A stretch of 41,769 nucleotides of DNA from Balneolia bacterium. GTDB lineage: Bacteria; Bacteroidota; Rhodothermia; Balneolales; Cyclonatronaceae. The stretch lies in contig PXCK01000163.1 in the NCBI GenBank assembly GCA_003566635.1, positions 1 through 41,769 of the forward strand, in the 5' to 3' direction. The notes beneath the pieces were generated by a model. It saw nothing but the letters and a program-made list of their open reading frames with translations, was not told where the DNA came from and searched no databases. Made by a program: the position numbers and the translations under genes. This document shows positions 10,263 through 17,099 of this stretch, one piece after another (position 1 is the stretch's first letter; every line of letters starts with the position of its first letter).

Positions 10263-10283
10263 TTAACTTGTTTGCCAAGTTAA
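10263..10283. repeat. Inverted repeat upstream of ppa
   Basis: A perfect 8-bp inverted repeat TTAACTTG/CAAGTTAA with a 5-nt spacer, 22 bp upstream of the ppa start. It could be an operator or an mRNA leader hairpin. A second inverted repeat (ATTCTTC/GAAGAAT, 10287-10311) lies beside it. Confidence 0.5.
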
Positions 10284-10344
10284 AGTATTCTTCACTTAGA
10301 TGTAGAAGAATTTTAAAAAACTTGAAAAAAGGTAATAGCCAAAA

Positions 10345-10435
10345 TGGCGGAGAGAGAGGGATTCGAACCCTCGGTACCCTTTTGGGGTACACACGCTTTC
10401 CAGGCGAGCCCGTTCGACCACTCCGGCATCTCTCC
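10345..10435 (-). tRNA. tRNA-Ser(GGA)
   Basis: The - strand folds into a class II cloverleaf: 7-bp acceptor GGAGAGA/UCUCUCC, discriminator G and encoded CCA (10345-10347), a short D arm, an anticodon loop CUGGAAA with anticodon GGA (reads UCC/UCU), a long variable arm GUACCC/GGGUAC, and a T arm GAGGG-UUCGAAU-CCCUC. The long variable arm and anticodon agree on serine. The anticodon stem CUCGC/GCGUG has one U-U mismatch (28-42), which is unusual. Confidence 0.96.
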
Positions 10436-10451
10436 GTTTTCGAAAGGATTG

Positions 10452-10483
10452 CAAATATACTGCTAAACAAAAGCGATATCAAC
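10452..10483 (-). promoter_or_regulatory. Probable promoter of tRNA-Ser
   Basis: Read on the - strand: GTTG, a 20-nt spacer, then TATATTTG, close to the Bacteroidetes housekeeping consensus TTTG-N19/20-TAnnTTTG. The -7 box ends about 16 bp before the mature 5' end of the tRNA, a fitting leader length. Confidence 0.6.
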
Positions 10484-10727
10484 CTGTATCAAACTTTTAT
10501 TTTTAGCTACTACAAGAAAATCGGCTAGTTTTTATTTTGGGGTGACGGAGATGTTATTCTTTGAACAATTCTAAATCTTTTCACTTTATTAATCAGCGCT
10601 CAATTATAGTTATTCCTCTATCTAAAGGAACCGAGCTTAAGTCGAATTAACTATATAGAATTTCCTACAGGATTAGCTGTAGCATGCCTACTTCTCGACA
10701 AAAGATTCTCTCATTTCGAGGAAATTA

Positions 10728-10764
10728 ATCTGCGGTTATCTGAGAAAATCTGTTTAATCAGTGG
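10728..10764 (+). repeat. ATCTG motif repeated at 10-bp intervals
   Basis: ATCTG starts at 10728, 10738 and 10748, followed by a degenerate TCAG at 10758, so the motif recurs once per helical turn. From memory, similar ATCTGCG-rich intergenic repeats occur in other bacterial genomes; I have not been able to check this. Confidence 0.45.
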
Positions 10765-10851
10765 TAAATTCCAAAAGGGTGATTGAATTCAATATTTATT
10801 TATTAGATAAAACTCTAAAAAATAGTTTTAGCGAGCGTGAAATGTTCAAAT

Positions 10852-10875
10852 AGTCGGCTGCTCCGCAGTACGACT
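10852..10875. repeat. Composite hairpin
   Basis: AGTCG at 10852-10856 pairs with CGACT at 10871-10875, and inside it CTGC pairs with GCAG around a TCC loop, giving about nine base pairs with a small asymmetric bulge. No U-run follows, so it is not a terminator. Confidence 0.5.
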
Positions 10876-10899
10876 TTAGATATAGGTAATTTGTTTAGT

Positions 10900-10925
10900 G
10901 TTACTTTTTCTAGATAAAAAGTAAC
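10900..10925. repeat. Perfect 10-bp-stem hairpin
   Basis: GTTACTTTTT and AAAAAGTAAC form a perfect stem around the 6-nt loop CTAGAT, followed by CAAAAATCACGG. It is AT-rich with no GC-rich stem base, so an intrinsic terminator is unlikely. It looks like a REP-type or element-end hairpin. Confidence 0.6.
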
Positions 10926-10934
10926 CAAAAATCA

Positions 10935-11089
10935 CGGCTGTATTTAAATAGAGGGGAAGCTGTTGCGCCACAGCGAAAATAATCAAAGTTCCGCATCCTT
11001 TATAACTAATTCAATAACAGTACACGGAGTGATTATTTCTGATCGCTGTATCACCCGAGCTTTCTATTTCCTCTATTTAAATAAGGCCG
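10935..11089. repeat. Long imperfect inverted repeat around a 44-bp core
   Basis: The left arm (10935-10985) and the reverse complement of the right arm (11030-11089) share CGGC, then TATTTAAATAGAGG, then AGCT, CAGCGA and AAATAATCA in the same order with small gaps. The arms are 51 and 60 bp and enclose 10986-11029. This is MITE-like architecture or a large hairpin RNA, with no coding capacity. I saw no clear target-site duplication. Confidence 0.6.
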
Positions 11090-11275
11090 ATTAATATATC
11101 CTTTACTTACTCATGAATAGATTTCTTTGGCTCTTCCTTTTAGAGACCGCAGAATTCCGCTTATTTATATCATTTTAAAAAACAGAAAACTCTCATATAA
11201 AGGAATTGACTAATGAATGTTTCAAAAAGGTATTTTCCGCTACCCCCTAAAAATAATAACCTCATAAAAAATCAA

Positions 11276-11305
11276 TTTGTCACCCGATTAATTTTTATAC
11301 TTTAG
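11276..11305 (+). promoter_or_regulatory. Possible dinB promoter
   Basis: TTTG at 11276-11279, an 18-nt spacer, then TACTTTAG at 11298-11305, one base from the Bacteroidetes -7 box TAnnTTTG. It would start transcription about 60 bp before the TTG start of dinB. I see no SOS-box-like palindrome here. Confidence 0.35.
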
Positions 11306-11370
11306 AAATGACTGTGCAATTATTCAAACCGGAGTTTTGTTTTAGAGATACGAACATTTAAAAACTATTT

Positions 11371-12456
11371 TTGAGCTACCGAAAAATAATTCATATTGAT
11401 ATGGATGCATTTTTTGCATCGGTTGAGCAACGGGATCACCCACATTTAAAGGGTCAACCTGTTGCTGTTGGTGGTTCACCAAATGGACGCGGAGTGGTAG
11501 CTGCCGCAAGCTACGAGGCAAGGAAATTTGGTGTTAAGTCAGCTATGCCGTCCTGGAGAGCTTTAAAGCTTTGCCCCGATCTGGTCTTTGTGAAATCTCG
11601 GTTTGACGTTTACAAACAGGTCTCTGAACAAATCCGAGAAATTTTTTATGAATACACCGATCTGGTAGAACCCCTAAGCCTTGATGAAGCCTATCTGGAT
11701 ATTACCGATAATAAGTTACAGATTTCTTCGGCCCGACAAGTTGCTTTAGAGATCAAACAAAAGATACAAACCCGAACCGGACTGACTGCATCTGCCGGTG
11801 TTGCAACCAATAAGTTTGTTGCAAAAATTGCATCAGATATCAACAAGCCAAATGGCATAGCAGTTATCACTCCAGAAAAAATGGTGACTTTTTTAGAAGA
11901 ACTACCCATCGGAAAGTTTCACGGTATTGGAAAAGCAACGGAACAAAAAATGCAGCTCCTGGGGATTTTTACCGGAAAAGATCTAAAAGGATGGGAAGAA
12001 CATGATCTCGTTAGAGAGTTTGGCAAATCCGGTTCTTTTTTCTACAAAATTGTTCGTGGTGATGACGACCGTCCTGTACAGCCCAACAGAATAAGGAAAT
12101 CGGTAGGCGCAGAAAACACCTTCTCAAATGATTTAGAATCTGTTGATGATATGAAATCGGAGTTGAAACGAATAGCTGAAAAAGTTTCAACCAGAATGAA
12201 CCGAATCAATACAAAAGGTCGGACAGTAACGGTTAAGGTGCGATATGACGATTTCGAATCGGTTACCCGAAGCCATACCCTTAACGAGATGGTTAACAGT
12301 CCTGATATTTTATATGATGAATCTGAGAAGTTACTATCTGCTACTGAAGCAGGGATTAGAAAAGTTCGGTTACTTGGAATTTCCGTTTCAAACCTTGATA
12401 ACGAAAAGCGTGAAGACGGACAACAGTTGGAATTAAAGTTTAAGCAGATGGGATAG
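11371..12456 (+). CDS. dinB: DNA polymerase IV (Y family)
   Basis: This error-prone translesion polymerase is 361 residues, the usual family length. The catalytic palm motifs are present: IDMDAFFASVEQRD with the first metal-binding aspartate, and PLSLDEAYLD with the Asp-Glu pair. The ASAGVATNKFVAKIASD motif, the helix-hairpin-helix thumb (GKFHGIGKATEQKMQLLGI) and the little-finger domain follow. The start is TTG at 11371: an in-frame TAA lies four codons upstream, and the first ATG (11401) would remove conserved strand 1. A C-terminal LELKFKQM may be a sliding-clamp-binding peptide (QxxLxxF-like). No partner gene is adjacent. Confidence 0.96.
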   Translation: MSYRKIIHIDMDAFFASVEQRDHPHLKGQPVAVGGSPNGRGVVAAASYEARKFGVKSAMPSWRALKLCPDLVFVKSRFDVYKQVSEQIREIFYEYTDLVEPLSLDEAYLDITDNKLQISSARQVALEIKQKIQTRTGLTASAGVATNKFVAKIASDINKPNGIAVITPEKMVTFLEELPIGKFHGIGKATEQKMQLLGIFTGKDLKGWEEHDLVREFGKSGSFFYKIVRGDDDRPVQPNRIRKSVGAENTFSNDLESVDDMKSELKRIAEKVSTRMNRINTKGRTVTVKVRYDDFESVTRSHTLNEMVNSPDILYDESEKLLSATEAGIRKVRLLGISVSNLDNEKREDGQQLELKFKQMG

Positions 12457-12469
12457 GTGAACCCGATTT

Positions 12470-12880
12470 TTATGATTTCTTAGCTTCCAAAACTAACCAT
12501 AACTCTCTAGGAGATACAATTTTTAGATCCTCTACAATTTCTGCTGTATCAAGAAGATCTTTATCACCTGTTACTAAATAATCAGATTCAGCTTCAATTG
12601 CAGATTGCAGAACCCATAGGTCGTCACTATCTCTAATTGAAATACCTGATGGCATTTTTGGAATAGGAACAATTTAATATTTTTGCAGAAAATTAATTGT
12701 TGCTGAAACTTTAGCAGAAGGAATACTTAGTTTAGTCAAAAGAACTCTTTCTAATTCTTTCAAAATAAATTCGCCAACAATTAAGTGATGCTCAGTTATA
12801 ATTTTTTCCAGCAATTCAGCACACAATCCTCTTGCTGTAAATGCGCTGACCAAAACATTTGTATCCAAAAAAATCCTCAT
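12470..12880 (-). pseudogene. PIN-domain toxin split by an in-frame stop
   Basis: Two frames in the same register, 12674-12880 and 12470-12655, together make one PIN-domain protein of about 137 residues of the putative TA toxin (PilT N-terminus) type. The first half carries MRIFLDTNVLVSAF with metal-binding Asp6 and an acidic helix (FILKELERVL); the second carries RDSDDLWVLQSAI and LVTGDKDLL. A single TAA at 12674-12676 separates them, and 18 readable bases join the stop to the second half, so this is a nonsense change, not a frameshift. The intact protein would be a ribonuclease toxin; as written, neither half holds all four acidic residues. It lies 48 bp after its antitoxin gene. Confidence 0.85.
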
Positions 12881-12928
12881 GAAACTTTAAAGTAGATTAA
12901 ATTATTACTTTTAACCTTTAAAATTTGG

Positions 12929-13147
12929 TCATGATACATCCCGAAATACGTCATCATCTGTAAGCCAACCTTTTGTTTCACCATATGGCAATAACTCTTT
13001 GCGAAGCTGATGAAAAGTTTCAACTTCAAGCTGTTTTTTCAGTGCTTTACGAACCAGCTCGCTTTTAGTCAGTCCTGTCTCTTTTGAATATTTTTCTAAA
13101 AATTGTCCTAATTCTTTGTCAATTCTAATAGTTAGTGTAGTATTCAT
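12929..13147 (-). CDS. Ribbon-helix-helix antitoxin (CopG/Arc type)
   Basis: This short protein opens with NTTLTIRIDKELGQFLEKYSK and continues with TGLTKSELVRKALKKQL, the strand-helix-helix of RHH DNA-binding antitoxins; the C-terminal part (WLTDDDVF) would bind the toxin. I choose the ATG at 13147 (72 residues), because the ATG at 13162 lies almost inside the operator and adds residues outside the fold. It is paired with the broken PIN toxin downstream. Such antitoxins bind their own promoter, and a matching set of half-sites lies just upstream. The antitoxin frame itself is undamaged. Confidence 0.88.
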   Translation of the reverse strand: MNTTLTIRIDKELGQFLEKYSKETGLTKSELVRKALKKQLEVETFHQLRKELLPYGETKGWLTDDDVFRDVS

Positions 13148-13163
13148 TTTAAAAGGGTTCATT

Positions 13164-13194
13164 TACATTGTGTACTACAATGTATTACATTGTA
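13164..13194 (-). promoter_or_regulatory. Antitoxin operator: three TACATTGT half-sites
   Basis: TACAATGTA (13176-13184) and TACATTGTA (13186-13194) form a perfect inverted repeat around one base, and a third half-site TACATTGT lies at 13164-13171, so sites alternate in orientation at about 10-12 bp steps. Position directly upstream of an RHH antitoxin gene fits an autoregulatory operator. The assignment is inferred from position and symmetry. Confidence 0.7.
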
Positions 13195-13254
13195 GATTTA
13201 AATTCAAATCTGATAAAAAATTAATTCATAAAAAATGTTATCCCCATTATCACA

Positions 13255-13285
13255 TTTCATTTTTGAGGGTATTTGGTTAACTTTC
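13255..13285 (+). promoter_or_regulatory. Weak candidate promoter for cysteine desulfurase
   Basis: TTTC, a 19-nt spacer and TAACTTTC: spacing is right for the Bacteroidetes consensus but the final G of each box is C. It lies 38 bp before the ATG. Confidence 0.3.
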
Positions 13286-13322
13286 CGAATCTAAAAAATG
13301 ACCTACTCCTAATTCGACTATC

Positions 13323-14480
13323 ATGATTTATTTAGACAACGCTGCAACAACGAAAATTGAACCAAGAGTTTTAGAAGCTATGCTTCCGTATCTCGAAAAT
13401 CACTACGGAAATGCATCTTCTATTCACCAGTTAGGTCGAATGACAAACGTAGCTGTTGAAGAAGCCCGAATGAAAGTTGCTGCGGCAATTGGAGCTGAAC
13501 CATCAGAAATAATTTTTACCAGTGGCGGAACTGAAAGTAATAATGCCGTAATAAAAGGAGTAGTTAAAGCAACAGGTAAAAAACATATCATAACTTCAAG
13601 GATTGAGCATCATGCGGTATTGCATCCGATTCAATATGGTCGTGCCGATGGGCTAACTGCTACCTATTTGAACGTTAAGCCCAAAGGGTATGTAACACCT
13701 GAACAAGTTGCCGAAGCAATAACCGACGATACCGCTCTTGTTAGTCTAATGCATGTGAACAACGAAATTGGCGCCATTAACCCTATTGAAGAGATAGCCG
13801 AGGTTTGCAAAGAAAGAGGTGTTGCATTCCATTCCGATACGGTCCAAAGTATTGGCAAGCTACCGATAGATGTTAGTAAAACTCCCGTCGATTTTCTAAG
13901 CATAAGTGCTCATAAAATTCACGGACCAAAAGGAATTGGAGTTTTGTATGTTCGTAGTGGTTCCAAATGGAAAAGCTGGATGGAAGGCGGCTCACAGGAA
14001 AGGCGCCGACGTGGCGGCACTTTAAATGTTGCCGGAATTGTTGGGATAGGACGTGCTATTGAAATTGCCACCGCAGAACGTGAGAAAAATGTTGCACACA
14101 TTACTGAAGTAAACAAGGCTTTGGTTAATGACTTAAAAGAAGCTTTCCCAAATTTTATTGACTTTAATGGATGTCCCGAAAGAGGTGTACCACATATTGT
14201 AAACTGCTCCTTCCCTCTTGATGAAGAAAACGCACTTGATGGCGAAATGCTGTTACTCAACCTCGATATTGACGGAATTTGTGTTTCAAACGGATCGGCT
14301 TGTACTTCGGGTGCGGTTGAAGCATCGCACGTTTTGATGGCGCTTGGCATGGTTACCCCAACCGCTAAATCCTCTATTCGTTTCAGTCTGAGTAAGTACA
14401 ACACCGTTGAGGAAATGCACGATGTTGTTAAAAAACTCAAAGCAATTGTTGAGCGCATGATGGATAGTGAAACTGTATGA
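13323..14480 (+). CDS. Cysteine desulfurase (NifS/IscS group)
   Basis: This 385-residue PLP enzyme takes sulfur from cysteine, leaving alanine and an enzyme persulfide that feeds Fe-S assembly or tRNA thiolation. It opens with the class V motif YLDNAATT, has SGGTESNN near 67-74, His96/97 in RIEHHAV, the Schiff-base Lys198 in SAHKIHGPKG, and the persulfide-forming Cys327 in the flexible loop GSACTSGAVEASHVL. The SACxSG loop marks group I (IscS/NifS) rather than SufS. No scaffold (IscU/NifU) or mnmA gene is adjacent, so the sulfur acceptor is unknown. The last four bases overlap the LOG-family gene. Confidence 0.96.
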   Translation: MIYLDNAATTKIEPRVLEAMLPYLENHYGNASSIHQLGRMTNVAVEEARMKVAAAIGAEPSEIIFTSGGTESNNAVIKGVVKATGKKHIITSRIEHHAVLHPIQYGRADGLTATYLNVKPKGYVTPEQVAEAITDDTALVSLMHVNNEIGAINPIEEIAEVCKERGVAFHSDTVQSIGKLPIDVSKTPVDFLSISAHKIHGPKGIGVLYVRSGSKWKSWMEGGSQERRRRGGTLNVAGIVGIGRAIEIATAEREKNVAHITEVNKALVNDLKEAFPNFIDFNGCPERGVPHIVNCSFPLDEENALDGEMLLLNLDIDGICVSNGSACTSGAVEASHVLMALGMVTPTAKSSIRFSLSKYNTVEEMHDVVKKLKAIVERMMDSETV

Positions 14481-15019
14481 CAAATAAATCACTTTGTGTA
14501 TACTGCGGTTCATCGCCCGGCAAAAATGAAATCTACAGAGCTGAAGCCCGGAAACTTGGAAAACTTTTAGCTGTAAATAAGATCGACTTAATCTATGGCG
14601 GGGCTTCTATTGGAGTGATGGGAGCAGTAGCGGATTCGGTATTAGAAAACGGTGGAAGTGCATTTGGTGTAATCCCCCGGGATTTAGAAGCTCGTGAAGT
14701 TGCTCATCATGGTCTAACCCGGTTATTTATTACAAATAGCATGCACGAGCGGAAAGCATTAATGGCAAATCTGTGTGATGGTTTTGTAGCCCTTCCCGGC
14801 GGGTTCGGAACCTACGAAGAGCTTTTTGAAGCCATAACCTGGAGTCAGCTCCAAATGCATCGAAAGCCTATTTATGTTGTAAATATCAACGGCTATTTCA
14901 ATCCATTTATCAAAATGGTTGATTACGGAGTTGAAGAAGGATTCATACAACAGAATTACCTCACCTTGTTTAAGGTTGTTGACAGCGTAGAGGCTCTAAT
15001 AGAAGATTTTATCGGGTAG
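14477..15019 (+). CDS. LOG-family nucleoside 5'-monophosphate phosphoribohydrolase
   Basis: This 180-residue protein is of the lysine-decarboxylase-like/LOG (TIGR00730) family, whose members release a base from a nucleoside 5'-monophosphate; the best studied make free cytokinins from N6-prenyl-AMP. It has the Rossmann-like start LCVYCGSSPG, IYGGASIGVMGAVADSV, MHERKALM with the conserved Arg, and the catalytic PGGFGTYEELFEAITWSQ (PGGxGTxxE). Older annotations call this family lysine decarboxylase, which is wrong. The start codon overlaps the desulfurase stop (ATGA), implying translational coupling. The true substrate here is not known. Confidence 0.93.
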   Translation: MTNKSLCVYCGSSPGKNEIYRAEARKLGKLLAVNKIDLIYGGASIGVMGAVADSVLENGGSAFGVIPRDLEAREVAHHGLTRLFITNSMHERKALMANLCDGFVALPGGFGTYEELFEAITWSQLQMHRKPIYVVNINGYFNPFIKMVDYGVEEGFIQQNYLTLFKVVDSVEALIEDFIG

Positions 15020-15051
15020 TATTGTTTCGATCGGGAAAATCCTGGCTAAAC

Positions 15052-16110
15052 TCACACACCATACAACTGCTGTGTAATGCAGTGAATGCTTCCCTGCCCC
15101 CATACTAAATCGGCGCAAGGAATAGGGATAATTTTGTGATCTGGATGAAGCTCTTCGAAGATTTTAATCACTTTATCATCAAATCTTTTATCATATACAG
15201 GTAAGATGACTGCCCCATTTGCATAATAAAAGTTAGCGTAGCTGGCAGGCACAAATTCAGACCCATCAACTGTTTTTTCACCTTCCACTTTTGTTACCGG
15301 CATTGGTATTTCCACAATTTTAAACGGCTTCCCAAATTGATCGTTAGCAGATTTCAGTATTTCAAGATTTTCCTGAAGTGCCGCATAGTTAATATCATTT
15401 TCGTCTGTCGCGACCATTGTTATAATGGTATTCTCATTAACAAAACGGCTGATATCATCTATATGCCCATCGGTATCATCACCGGCTAATCCATCTTTTA
15501 GCCAAATGATTTTCTCCATTCCCAACCATTCTATCAAATATTGCTCAATTTCAGCTTTTGACAAATGAGGATTCCGGTTAGGATTCAATAAAACAGATTC
15601 AGTCGTGAGCAAGACACCCTTTCCATTCGTATCAACACTCCCTCCTTCAAGAATGATTCCGGGAGTAAACTTTTTAATTTTATACTTATTGGCAAAGTAA
15701 GACGGAACTGCATCATCATCACTAAAAGGCGGATATTTACCGCCCCATGCATTATATCCGCAATCATTCAATGCTACATTGCCACGCCCATCTTTAACAA
15801 AGATAGGACCAAAATCGCGTGCCCATAAATCATTACCGGGAATTCTATGGTAGACAATTTTATCCTCTAATCCCTGGATTTGCTTAATTTTTGAAGTAGC
15901 TCGTTTAGCAGCTTCCTCATTAGACAGAATTAAATGAACCGTTTCGCAGGATGCAATGGCCTCGACAATTTGTATAAAAACAGCTTCTACCCTATCTAAT
16001 CTTTTTCCTGGCCATGTCTCTTCGTTTACCGGCCAACTTAAAAGCGTTCCTGAATGCGTTTCCCATTCGGCCGGCATTCTGTAGCCAAGTTCTTTTGGTG
16101 TTATTTTCAA
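15052..16110 (-). CDS. aguA: Agmatine deiminase
   Basis: This enzyme of the peptidyl-arginine deiminase fold hydrolyses agmatine to N-carbamoylputrescine and ammonia. The 352-residue protein has the N-terminal GYRMPAEWE substrate-entry motif, NDLWARDFGP, DDTDGHIDDISRF with the catalytic His/Asp, and the nucleophile Cys344 in GQGSIHCITQQ near the C-terminus. The start is TTG at 16110: the first ATG would cut into the conserved GYRMPAEWE motif. It begins 3 bp after the aguB stop, so the two are cotranscribed. Together they make putrescine from arginine-derived agmatine. Confidence 0.96.
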   Translation of the reverse strand: MKITPKELGYRMPAEWETHSGTLLSWPVNEETWPGKRLDRVEAVFIQIVEAIASCETVHLILSNEEAAKRATSKIKQIQGLEDKIVYHRIPGNDLWARDFGPIFVKDGRGNVALNDCGYNAWGGKYPPFSDDDAVPSYFANKYKIKKFTPGIILEGGSVDTNGKGVLLTTESVLLNPNRNPHLSKAEIEQYLIEWLGMEKIIWLKDGLAGDDTDGHIDDISRFVNENTIITMVATDENDINYAALQENLEILKSANDQFGKPFKIVEIPMPVTKVEGEKTVDGSEFVPASYANFYYANGAVILPVYDKRFDDKVIKIFEELHPDHKIIPIPCADLVWGQGSIHCITQQLYGV

Positions 16111-16113
16111 CCC

Positions 16114-16980
16114 TTAATCCTCTAAGCGTTTAGTTATAGATGAATAGCTGTCAATACGTCTGTCACGCAAAAATGGCCAGGTTTGACGTTGCTTCTCAAT
16201 TTGGGGAAAATCTATATCAGCATATAAAATGGTTTCCTCTTCGCCTGCTTGGGCTATGACCTGACCAAAAGGACCACAAACGAATGAATCACCCCAAAAA
16301 CGTGATCCTCCTTCTTGTCCAACTCGGTTAACGGAGGCTACATAACACCCGTTTGCAACCGCATGACCTTTATGAGTTATTTCCCAGGCATTCATGAACT
16401 CTTTTTTGAGTTCCTCTCCTTCTTCAGGCAAAACACCAATTGCAGTTGGGTAAAATAAAATATCAGCACCTTTTAATGCTGTTAACCGAGCAGCTTCGGG
16501 ATACCACTGATCCCAGCAAATTAATACGCCAATTTTACCGAATGCAGTATCAAAAACTTTATATCCTAAATCGCCGGGTGTGAAATAATATTTCTCGTGA
16601 AATCCCGGGTCTTCGGGTATGTGCATTTTTCGATATAAACCCAAAAATGAACCATCGGCATCGTGAACGGTTGCTGAGTTATGATAAACTCCTTTTGCTC
16701 GTTTTTCGAAAAAGGAAGCAATGATTACAACACCAAGTTCACCGGCTAATTCACTAAGTTCATCTGTCAATTTTCCCGGTATTGGATCAGCCCAGTCGAA
16801 ATGATTTTCATCGTGTGTTCTACAAAAATAGGTAGTTGTAAACATCTCCTGTGTGCATATTATCTTTGCACCACCGGCAGCTGCTTCACGTATTTTGTTG
16901 AATGTTCGCTCGATATTAGTCGCCTTATTTTCAGAAGCCTCTAACTGAATAAGGCCGATTTTTACGTTCTGATTTTCCAT
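16114..16980 (-). CDS. aguB: N-carbamoylputrescine amidase
   Basis: This carbon-nitrogen hydrolase (nitrilase superfamily) converts N-carbamoylputrescine to putrescine, CO2 and ammonia. The Glu-Lys-Cys triad is visible: Glu45 in CTQEMF, Lys118 in YRKMHIPEDPGFHEKYYF and Cys155 in LICWDQWYPEAAR. Length (288) and the HIPEDPGFHEKYYFTPGD signature match AguB closely. It is the first gene of the aguB-aguA pair, with a possible -7 box TATCTTTG at 17005-17012 just upstream. No arginine decarboxylase gene is in the window, so agmatine must come from elsewhere. Confidence 0.97.
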   Translation of the reverse strand: MENQNVKIGLIQLEASENKATNIERTFNKIREAAAGGAKIICTQEMFTTTYFCRTHDENHFDWADPIPGKLTDELSELAGELGVVIIASFFEKRAKGVYHNSATVHDADGSFLGLYRKMHIPEDPGFHEKYYFTPGDLGYKVFDTAFGKIGVLICWDQWYPEAARLTALKGADILFYPTAIGVLPEEGEELKKEFMNAWEITHKGHAVANGCYVASVNRVGQEGGSRFWGDSFVCGPFGQVIAQAGEEETILYADIDFPQIEKQRQTWPFLRDRRIDSYSSITKRLED

Positions 16981-17004
16981 TTGCTTTACTGTTTAATTCG
17001 ACGG

Positions 17005-17012
17005 CAAAGATA
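17005..17012 (-). promoter_or_regulatory. Possible -7 box for aguBA
   Basis: TATCTTTG on the - strand is a perfect match to TAnnTTTG, 25 bp before the aguB ATG. No TTTG is found at the expected -33 spacing, so the site is only a candidate. Confidence 0.35.
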
Positions 17013-17099
17013 CGTGAATTTTTATCCCGGGTTATTCGTTTATTTTATTTATCAAATTAACAGCAAGAATATAACTGAAAAAAGAGCAAACCCGGCTAA

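Larger units (their letters stand above)
10440..11370. other. 930-bp gene-free stretch rich in hairpins and degenerate repeats
   Basis: Between tRNA-Ser and dinB no frame on either strand looks like a protein. Instead there are several structured pieces: a 10-bp-period ATCTG repeat (10728-10764), a composite hairpin (10852-10875), a 10-bp-stem hairpin (10900-10925) and a long imperfect inverted repeat (10935-11089). This looks like a landing site for non-coding dispersed repeats, or the decayed remains of one or more small elements. Confidence 0.7.

Noticed and set aside
10232-10528. Frames on both strands across the tRNA gene (GERGIRTLGTLL on +; SGRTGSPGKRV on -)
   Set aside because: They are translations of the tRNA-Ser gene; such spurious frames are a known annotation artefact.
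10852-10925. Intrinsic terminator downstream of a + strand gene
   Set aside because: Stems are AT-rich or bulged with no U-run following, and there is no + strand gene upstream.
11276-11370. SOS (LexA) box upstream of dinB
   Set aside because: I found no LexA-like palindrome (neither CTGT-N8-ACAG nor GAAC-N4-GTTC) near the candidate promoter.
12470-12655. The second PIN fragment as an independent small gene starting at 12655
   Set aside because: It lacks the N-terminal strand and first metal ligand, and is in frame with the first half across one stop.
13919-14458. A 179-residue - strand frame inside the cysteine desulfurase gene
   Set aside because: It is antisense to a gene with all catalytic residues, has biased Ser/Pro composition and no family resemblance.
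15052-16980. aguA/aguB as part of an arginine decarboxylase operon
   Set aside because: No decarboxylase or arginase gene is adjacent; only the last two steps are encoded here.
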